Shown here piece after piece: positions 55,684 to 64,000 of a stretch of DNA of 64,000 nt; the stretch's first letter is position 1; each line of letters starts with the position of its first letter. The translations under genes and the position numbers were made by a program. A model generated the notes under the pieces. The model was not told the DNA's origin, did not search any database, and saw nothing but the letters and a program-made list of their open reading frames with translations. Origin of the DNA: Elmis aenea (Eukaryota; Arthropoda; Insecta; Coleoptera; Elmidae); the NCBI GenBank assembly GCA_947652605.1, contig OX393579.1, forward strand, positions 41,608,970-41,672,969, given 5' to 3'.

Positions 55684-56164
55684 TACGCGAAAATCCAAGA
55701 TGACGCCTTTAAGAAATAAAGTTAATGATCTTCTAAGACAGACGAAACGTTAAACAGCGTAGAATACAAAATTTTCTTATGAACGTGTTTTTTGTCCGTT
55801 ATATCTGTAAAATTAAGGATAATTAAACAGAAAGTTTAAAATAATTGTTTAATTTTTTTAATAACATCTAAACTTGCTCATTTTTCTTTTCTTTTAGATA
55901 AAAATTCAGCATTACGTTTTGCAACTCCAAATTTCATTCAGTCATAGCTGTTAAGATAAGATTAGCGAGAATCCCATGTTGAACCTCGATCAACGACACC
56001 CTGTGTGTTTGTTGGGGTTATTTCTATACGAAAAGAGATAATTAAGGTGGTAATAATCTCAGACTTCCCTTTCATGCATATTGTATAAAACAATTTCTTA
56101 ATTTTTTCACAATTACAAGAAAAAACGATGTCGATTATATGCCCAGAAAACTAAACGATGAATA
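55684..56164. other. Non-coding interval between two pogo-like MITEs
   Basis: No gene is recognised. Confidence 0.5.
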
Positions 56165-57269
56165 GGGGAAGGTGGTATATACTGGGACACTTTTTTTAAA
56201 TTTTGCGTAACTTTTGAACGGCTTAATTTGCATACCTCAAATTGATATGAGATATTCATATTGCTTTAGTTTATCATTGCATATACAAAAAAATATTTTT
56301 AAAAAATAAAGGTACACAAATAGAGGGACTGTCCCACTATACACCACTTGTCCCCACATAAACCACCCCGTGGTACATTGTGGGACAGCAAAAAATATAT
56401 ATGAAATAAAGCATAAGTAATAAAAAAAAAGCTTAATTTTAATTTTTTATTTTAAAAACTTTCACTTTTCATGGGCATTTAGACATTGTACTTTGAAAAA
56501 TCAAACTAAAATTGAAAATGTTTCTTTGTTTTTTCAGTGCCCCCAAACGTAGTCGGTGCGCTTAACCTACACAGGGCCGGCGCTACCATTAAGGCGAACT
56601 AGGCGGTCGCCTAGGGCGCTATCCATAGGGGGGCGCAAAAATGTGTAATCACCATAAAATTTTATTGTTTATCGATTATCGTACTGTCACAAATATTAAT
56701 TTCTGTGAAAATTTGTGTGAAAGGGGGCGTTATAATAAGTTTTGCCTAGGGCGCTAAATAACCTGGCGCCGGCCCTGAACCTACACAGAATATTTTCTTT
56801 TTCAACACAGTCTTTATCTCTGTTTTTAGAGAAAGAAAATCTAAAGTCGGAAGTCTTTTTCAGAAAATTTACCTGATTATCATCATTGTCCCACAATGCA
56901 CCATGTGATCAATTTTTAAAAGCAACGATTTAATGAAAAACTTGTATGATTATTTTAAGTTTTAACATTGTACATACATTTAATATATTGTAAGGTACAC
57001 CTACGCCAAATTTTCTAATTGTTGTTAAATAAATAAAAAAGTTTTAGCACATAAACTGAATAACCACAAAAAAACAATGCGCAGTTACCAAACATGCCTC
57101 ACATGGGCAAGTCACTATGACATTGTTTACGACACATACTGTAGACAGGATATAATGGGACTGCTTAACCGCTATTTTGATGTAAACAAACTTCAAGTAC
57201 GAGGTAACAGATGGCCAAAATCTCTGTTGTCCCACTATATACCATGTCCCAGTATATACCATCTTCCCC
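56165..57269. mobile_element. pogo-like non-autonomous element (GGGGAAGGTGG)
   Basis: The ends GGGGAAGGTGGTATATACTG and the inverted CAGTATATACCATCTTCCCC have TA outside. TGTCCCACTATATACCA-type motifs recur several times near both ends. It contains a hAT MITE at 56572. An inverted fragment is at 47240-47512. 1105 bp. Confidence 0.88.
56572..56777. mobile_element. hAT MITE CAGGGCCGGCGC, nested
   Basis: CAGGGCCGGCGCTACC and GGCGCCGGCCCTG are inverted, with the 8-bp duplication AACCTACA (56564-56571, 56778-56785). GC-rich ends resemble the hAT at 30914. 206 bp. Confidence 0.93.
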
Positions 57270-58465
57270 TACTACAAATGGGGACTAACGATAAATACGC
57301 TAACAGAATACATCGTTGTAGGTGGACTCAATCAACCTTTGCACCTTGACACAAACACAACTGCAATGAAAATAAGTGCAAATACTTGGGCATTGAAACA
57401 ACGGACAATACAAAAAGCAAAAATATCTCTAAACGAAAAAAAATGATCTTACACAACTTTCATAATAAACTGTGCAAACATTCCTTACAAGATTTTTTAT
57501 AGCATTTAGCTTACTTGGTATATAATTGATTTGCTTAAAAATCTCTTAAATACTGCCTACTCCGTTTGGTTTTTATTTTTGAGTCAATTAATTAATAATA
57601 AGATAATCTTTATAGAATGTGAATTATCTTGGATAAAACAAATTTTTAGTTACTTAAACCGTTTGGGAACACTGAAGTACAGGTAAATTCGATACATGGG
57701 CAGTTACGTTTATAATTTCGACGTTAACGTCAAATAAATTGACGTTAGCGGGAAGTATATCTGGCATTAGCGTCACGTCGTACTCAAAGGACTTGGTTTA
57801 GTATGTAGAAGGTGCTTCTATGTGGCAGATGAAAGCTATCGGTACTTTTATTTTAACATTTGAATAATACAAAAGGCGGCTTTCGAAAAATATATTTGAA
57901 CTACAGATTTAATGATTATGTCACTCGCGACAAGTTCAATATCGAGTAAATATGTATTATGCAACCAAACAATGCGTAAATCTGATAGGTTATTGATGAA
58001 ATGAATTATTCAATTAAATTAATAATTCAAGAGTTAATGATGTTCAACATAATCAGGATAGTAGCGTCAAGGGTAAACAATATTTGTTTATATTACATTA
58101 CCATTTTTGTTATTTGGGCAGTCCATTGTTATTCAATAGCAGGCTTTTAGATATTGAACGAAAATAATGGGTGCAAATCAGATATGTTCGTATGAACGAT
58201 ATTATCAAATTGGCGGTTATGAAATGTCGGTTCACTAAACCTATTTCTTTTTATAAGAATGCATTATGTTAACCTCTTAAGTGGACACAGCCTCTGCGCG
58301 CGAGGCCTTTCACAGCGACACGAACTCTAGGCCGCTAGCGAGTATTTACGTCATTACCATTGCATAAAAAATCTCGTACGTCATATTCATTTTTGAGTAA
58401 AATAAATTGCTTAAATAAATTGAATAGTGTTTACAAGGACAAAAATAATTAAAAATATACTTATA
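57270..58465. other. Non-coding interval
   Basis: No gene is seen. At 58270 TTAACCTCTTAAGTGG leads into a GC-rich GCCTCTGCGCGCGAGGC hairpin, possibly a piggyBac-type end, but no partner terminus was found. Confidence 0.4.
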
Positions 58466-58704
58466 CAGCGTCATTCATAATGTTTTTTTTTATCATCATA
58501 TTTCGTTATTGGTATTATTTTGTAATTCTAAACCACTTTTTCCTGTGAACTTTGTGGTACCTTTAAAATAAGGGCACTGTGGGAAATAGTTCTAAAATCG
58601 CTAAAATCTATTGTGCTCTGATTTATTTTAAATCTTAAAATTAGCTTTTGGTCATGTGTAATAAAAAACTATTTCATTTGTTGCATACTTTTTGAAGGAC
58701 GGTG
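58466..58704. mobile_element. Short CAGCGTC-family element
   Basis: TA, CAGCGTCATTCATAATG ... CTTTTTGAAGGACGGTG, TA. It resembles the ends of the 31040-34673 element, including TTTGTTGCATACTTTTTGAA. 239 bp. Confidence 0.7.
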
Positions 58705-61444
58705 TATTGTATAGCATAGAAGAAATAATTAAAAACACCGAGTTTAAGCTATGCAATGATGTAGATAAACGATCACATAAAATATGTGTGTCAAGATAAA
58801 ATTTAAAATTGTAAAACTTAAGTTATAACATCAATAAAATTAAGTGCAACGATTATTTCTTTAAAAAGCTTTCAGTTTTTTTTTAAATTGTCTCTCTTTT
58901 TTTCAAAAAAAGTAAGAATTCATAACTACCTCCAGGTTATGAAGGACTTGATTAAAAATCTTGACGGCAGTAAAAAGCGTTGTTGAAAGATTTTTAATTT
59001 AAGCGTGTAAATAATAAAATTTAAAATTATTTGAGTGATGCATTCATTGGTATAAATAGGTTTAATAAATAAATTGCTTATCTTCTTCATTAAGGATCAT
59101 AAAAGTGATATTTAGTTCAAGAACAGAGCCTTTATTTTTAATAAAACTAATTTATAATAAGTTATATCGGGTGTAACTGAAATAAGGCTCACCACATTTT
59201 TTTCCTTTACAATATGTGCAAAAAACTGGATTTTTTAAACATATACAGGGTTCTCGTTTTTCGAGGGCCACTATGGGGATCTCGTAAACGATAAGAGTTA
59301 GGTACGACTTCGGTTAAATTAGGGCAAAGTTGTATATTCAGATGCTTAATAATTTGATGCAAACAGAACTTATCTAGCTCTTTTAGTTTTTAAGATATAG
59401 GGAAAAAATTAAAAAAGTGTATTTTTGTTTTTTGCCCGTAACTTTTTCATTTGATGTCAAATTTCATTTTTGTAAAAACATTTTCATGGCCACTTTTTGC
59501 AAGGAATCAAATTCCCCAATTATATTTTCCGTGCGACGTTTCGTTTTTTTAAAACCATCATTAGGTCAATTTTTTCTTTTGGACGCTATACTTGATTTTA
59601 ACGCCAATTTGTAGAGCATTTTTTTTCTGAACTCGACAATGTATAACACTTGGCACATTTTTTTTAAACAATTGTTGTTAAAAATGGCAAAAACAAATAT
59701 TTAATTTAAAACAAATCCTAATCGGTATGGTAAATAATTGTCTTTGTCCCTTTTTTCTTGGAAGCAGGTAAGTAAACCGTATGAAATTACTATTAAAGGG
59801 ATTTAATTTAAAAAATTGGTATTAATAAATATGTTAGCAATGCATTAACATTGTTCACTTTATTAATACCTATTCTATCCAATCAAAAAGTTTTTTTTTA
59901 ATGTAACGATTGTGGCTCATGCGGTTATTTAAATAGAATAATTTCTGACGAATCCAAAAATACCTTTAACGGCAATATTTTGCATGCAGGAAAAAAATGA
60001 TTTTGTCAGCCGTCACACCGCAATCACTTTGCAAGCGTTTGACTGTGCTACGGAATCATATAAATCAGATGTAACTGACATTCCAGAGACGCATGACATG
60101 GTTTTAGGACATCTATCATGTGTTGCCTTCAAGGACAGAGAGAACAATATTAAATGACTAATTTGCATGTGACGTTACGATATTTCAGGAATTATCATAC
60201 TCAAGTTAAGCTAAAAACAAATTTTTCGATGCACCGAAACAGTTTTGAATTAAGCATTTAAAATTTTAAATATTTGCTAAAATCTGTGGCACTGTGTTAT
60301 TAATCACAGCAGCGCAGCTATTATAAAACAAACAGTAAGATCTTATAACCAAACAATAAAATATTTCTCACTGGAGCCCTATGCTCAAAAAATCGTATTC
60401 GAATTATTTACGATTATTAGTATTTGCCCCACTTACATAAAGTTATAGCTGTTATATTGTTCATTTACCGTTTTAAGAATGTAAATAATATTTTATTTTA
60501 CTTTCATATCACAGAAAACAATTCCAGGGCTGTTTCATTTATTTATTAACCATATTAAGACATTTAGATAGAATTTTTTATCGAGTCTCATAAAATGTTT
60601 TTGTTTTTATTGATGGTGTTTTTTATATTTTGCACTTCCCTTGTTGCCTTTAAACGAAATAGGTAGGTAATTTGCCAAAAAATGTATTGAAATGACTACT
60701 CCTAAAATTTTATTGCTAAATATGACAGAACCTATACAATTTTGGTAATGGTGAAAAGAATTTTAAATTTTACAGTCTAACCAATTGATTTTTTGTTAAG
60801 CGTTAGTTATTTTTTTATTTGACTGGAAAGTTGATTCAGAATTATGGAGACGGCAAAAACCATTTCCACAATCATTGTCATTTTTCTCTCATACCTGTGT
60901 GTAATGAAGGCAATACGTTAACTGGTTAAAGTTTTAATGAAACAATATCTATCTAACTGATTAAATGTATACTATACTAAACATTATAATAAACTATGAT
61001 AAAGTTGCCTTTTAGATTTAAAAAAAAGTAGTTACAAAATTGTTTAATAATTTAAAAAAATGTCTTTTCTATTCATGTTTTAAGTATTTTTATAAACATA
61101 TAATCGCTTTACTATCATTTGCGTCTAAATTAATATAATACTAATAAAGTATACTTAATTTATTCACTTTCCAGGTTATATCAACTCAAAAATTAGCTCC
61201 AAGCTATGGTTTAATGTTTTATTCAACGTCAATTGAAAACAATTTTAAGTTTCTTAATATTATTTATACGCACGCACGCACATATATCCTTGCGGAAATA
61301 TAAAACTTGTATACGGAATTCTAAATCGTGCAAATCCGCCTTGAATTTAAATTTTAAATTTATCCATTATAATTCGTTGCAATCATATTTACTTACTTCT
61401 AAAATTTGCGGAATAAGCCAAGAAGTTAAGTTTTGAGTTGTATA
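58705..61444. other. Non-coding interval with one-armed element ends
   Basis: At about 59225 TA then CAGGGTTCTCGTTTTTCGAG looks like a single element end without a partner. Otherwise no gene, RNA or array is recognised. Confidence 0.45.
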
Positions 61445-61616
61445 CCGGGTGTAAATGAAGTGTGGTACACCCCCTTTTTTTTCTTTAGTTTTGATTTTAA
61501 ATAAATGAAATTTTAGACATATGATAGGTGCAAAAAACCGGGCTTTTTGAGCCCCTGCACATATTTGTTTCACTTCCGGTTTCGCCGGAAATGACCCCAA
61601 CGTTGTTATTTTAAAT

Positions 61617-61867
61617 GGAACACCCTGTATATTTTTATATTTTTGGAAAGATGAAGTGATTTTTGATACAACTGCACTATTTTCGTTAATTTTTATAACC
61701 TCAACATTTTTTTAAAACAAAATTTAGTTTTTTATTAAGAGTGCCGTGACCTGCACAAATTGATTTTTATTGTGTCAACAATTGTCCAAAAAAACGTTTT
61801 TGTAAATTTTAAACGATATTTAGGTTACTTTAATCGGCTTTGAAGGTTGCGGAATCGGTTTTTTGAC
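61617..61867. repeat. Direct repeat flanking the RT insert, left copy
   Basis: GGAACACCCTGTATATTTTT through GGAATCGGTTTTTTGAC matches 62538-62773 with several percent divergence and one indel. The right arm of the composite matches the 62538 copy better, so this copy is the extra one. Confidence 0.85.
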
Positions 61868-62536
61868 TTCTTCTTCTTCTTCTCGTTTCCTTTTGCCTTT
61901 TCAGGCGTCGGAGGTTAGTCTCGTATCCCGAGTCCATTTTCGCCATGCCCTTCTGTCTTTTGCAAGAATTTTCATTTCTTCTGGTGTTTTTCCTCTTTCT
62001 GCTCCCCAATCCCTTATTTGATCCATCCATTTTCTTCTTGGTCTCCCTCTTTGTTTTTTGGCTGGTTTTCCTATTTCTATTATTTTTCTTGTAAGTCTGT
62101 CTGGATTCATTCTCATGACATGACCATACCAGTTAAGTTGTTTCTTTTTTATTTTATCTATTATTGGTTCTTGTTCTGTCATTTCTCTAATGTTTTCGTT
62201 TCTTATCCTATCCCATTTTGTTTTCCCAGCTATTTTCCGGAGGTGTTTCATTTCCATGGCGTTTATTTTATTTTCATCTTTTTTCTTTATTGTCCAGTTT
62301 TCCGCTGCATATGTTATTATCGGTATTGTTATCATATTGTGTATTTTCATTTTCACTTTTTTGTCTATCTCTTTGTGTCCTAATATTGATTTGTATAGTG
62401 AATAATAGAGTTTTGTTGATTTGTTTGCCCTGTTTGTTAGTGCGGCGTCTATTCTCCCGTCCTCTGTTATTATACTTCCTAAGTATTCGTATGTTGTAAC
62501 TCTTTCAAGATCATTGTTTTTACATTTAATTTTGTT
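61868..62536 (-). pseudogene. Non-LTR retrotransposon reverse transcriptase 3' end
   Basis: Minus-strand frame from about 62530 to the stop at 61901. It reads EYLGSIITEDGRIDAALTNR, ...ITYAAENWTIKKKDENKINA, MEMKHLRKIAGKTKWDRIRN, LNWYGHVMRMNPDRLTRKII and GRPRRKWMDQIRDWGAERG. This is the thumb and C-terminal region common to insect CR1/RTE/jockey-like retroelements. A short 3' UTR and a (GAA)n tail (61868-61882) follow. It is 5'-truncated, as expected of target-primed insertion, but lacks catalytic RT motifs. Confidence 0.88.
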
Positions 62537-62537
62537 T

Positions 62538-62773
62538 GGAACACCCTGTATATTTTTACATTTTTGGAGAGAGGAAGTGATTTTGGATACAAATGCACTA
62601 TTTTGGTTAGTTTTTATAACCTCAAAAAATTTAGTTTTTTGTTAAGGGTGCCGTGACCTGCACAAATTGATTTTTATTATGTCAACAATTGTCCAAAAAA
62701 CGTTTTTGTAAATTTTAAATGACATTTAGGTTACTTTAATCAGCTTTGAAGGTTACGGAATCGGTTTTTTGAC
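62538..62773. repeat. Direct repeat flanking the RT insert, right copy
   Basis: Partner of 61617-61867. It is continuous with the remaining left arm of the palindrome and closely complementary to 63245-63440. Confidence 0.85.
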
Positions 62774-63625
62774 AAAAAGTCAATTTTTTTAAATGGAACC
62801 ATGCTGGTACTAGCGGTTATTTAAATCAAGCATCTTCTAACGAATCCATCGATACCAATAACTTGTATTTTTATTAAGAATCTCCTTCAAAAATTTCAAA
62901 TTATTGTGACGATTTATTAAGAGATCCTTTTAATCGCAGTAATCTAATTATATAAAAATGATTACCAAAATTTTTAGACTTTTTAATTAAATGACTATAG
63001 TAGTTAAAAATAAAACAACGATCATTTGTTTTGTTTTAGTTATGCACAGTGTACTGCGATTAACAGGATCTCTTAATAAATTTTCACAATAATTTGAAAT
63101 TTTTGAAGTAGATTCTTAATAAAAATACAAGTTATTGGTATTGATGGATTCATTAAAAGATGCTTGATTTAAATAACCGCTAGTACCAGCATGGTTCCAT
63201 TTAAAAAAATTGACTTTGTCAAAAAACCGATTCCGTAACCTTCAAAGCTGATTAAAGTAACCTAAATGTCATTTAAAATTTACAAAAACGTTTTTTGGAC
63301 AATTGTTGACATAATAAAAATCAATTTGTGCAGGTCACGGCACCCTTAACAAAAAACTAAATTTTTTGAGGTTATAAAAACTAACCAAAATAGTGCATTT
63401 GTATCCAGAATCACTTCCTCTCTCCAAAAATGTAAAAATATACAGGGTGTTCCATTTAAAATAACAAAGTTGGGGTCATTTCCGGCGAAACCGGAAGTGA
63501 AACAAATGTGTGCAGGCGCTCAAAAAGCCCGGTTTTTTGCACATATCATATGTCTAAATTTTCATTTATCTCAAATCAAAACCAAAGAAAAAAAAGGGGG
63601 TGTACCACACTTCATTTACACCCGG

Positions 63626-64000
63626 TATACGTGTCTACGGTAGTCAATTAATTTTAAAGCCGAATATTTTTCAATCAATTCGTGATATTAATTTTTTTTT
63701 TATCCAGTCTTGGTATAATTTCAATTTAAAAAGTCATTTTTTACACAATTAAACCAAAAGTAAATTAAAGATGAATGAATCACACAATATTTTTGAAATC
63801 ATTATAAGCATAAAATAAACGAATCTATGTTGATTTAGATTCAGAACAAACAAATGAAGTCGCCCTTTTTCAATAGCAGATTCAGCTAACCACAATATTA
63901 TTACTTTTAGCTGTAAAATTTGTCGAAAGATAAGAATGAAAAATGCTGTATTTCATAATAAATTTTTTATTATTGTTGGTCTTTATTATGGAATGCCATT
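63626..64000. other. Non-coding AT-rich end of window
   Basis: No gene or repeat is recognised. Confidence 0.5.

Larger units (their letters stand above)
61445..63625. mobile_element. Composite CCGGGTG palindromic element with retrotransposon insert
   Basis: CCGGGTGTAAATGAAGTGTG and the inverted CACACTTCATTTACACCCGG, with TA outside. Each end is itself a ~184-bp unit bounded by CCGGGTG and CACCCTG with TA on both sides (61445-61628, 63442-63625). The inner arms meet near 63000. A retrotransposon 3' end sits in the left arm, which is partly duplicated. Confidence 0.82.

Noticed and set aside
58270..58330. Possible piggyBac terminus TTAACCTCTTAAGTGG with GC-rich hairpin
   Set aside because: No matching inverted terminus plus TTAA was found downstream, so there is not enough support for an element.
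62018..62499. Three Phe/Ser/Tyr-rich plus-strand frames, superficially membrane-protein-like
   Set aside because: Antisense shadows of the Lys/Arg-rich reverse transcriptase C-terminus on the minus strand.

Overview
The window is AT-rich eukaryotic DNA, almost certainly from an insect. The evidence is a metabotropic-glutamate-receptor-like exon of an insect type, trypsin-family genes, a tRNA-derived SINE, and a dense load of cut-and-paste DNA transposons (Tc1/mariner, pogo, hAT, piggyBac and Harbinger-like). A beetle is my guess, but nothing seen here fixes the order. Genuine host coding sequence is sparse: four serine-protease genes and one receptor exon. Nearly everything else is repeats.

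1-25 kb is a tandem segmental duplication of about 7-9 kb units. Each unit holds an intronless minus-strand trypsin-like gene (1-377 cut by the window edge, 8625-9656, 15464-16492, 22461-23453). The first three intergenic blocks carry a broken THAP-domain gene (4508, 12263, 18832); the fourth is truncated. The proteases keep His57, Asp102, Ser195 and Asp189. They have Arg or His in place of Gly193, no Arg/Lys activation site, and a hydrophobic C-terminal tail that suggests a GPI or membrane anchor. Transposons inserted in some copies and absent from others give exact empty sites and target-site duplications, and they order the duplications: blocks 1 and 2 are closest and block 3 is older.

25-48 kb is a transposon graveyard with deep nesting. 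At 26149-29506 a palindromic element contains a CTGTGGTC-ended element, which contains an internally deleted piggyBac. At 30618-35494 a palindromic element contains a hAT, which contains a second palindromic element, which contains a pogo-type transposon with a broken transposase. Many palindromic (foldback) elements begin CAGGGTG or similar and duplicate TA. Two of them enclose fragments of mariner-type transposase, so they look like non-autonomous derivatives of IS630/Tc1/mariner transposons.

48223-48829 is the first coding exon (minus strand) of a class C GPCR, most like the insect mangetout (mtt)/mXr receptor. The rest of that gene must lie to the left, either in small exons I could not identify or beyond the window. 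49-64 kb is non-coding sequence with mariner remnants, three pogo-like or hAT-like MITEs, and an inverted composite at 61445-63625 containing a non-LTR retrotransposon 3' end flanked by a direct repeat of about 240 bp.

The genes do not form an operon or pathway. The most biologically interesting items are the unusual protease family and the nested, datable transposon architecture.
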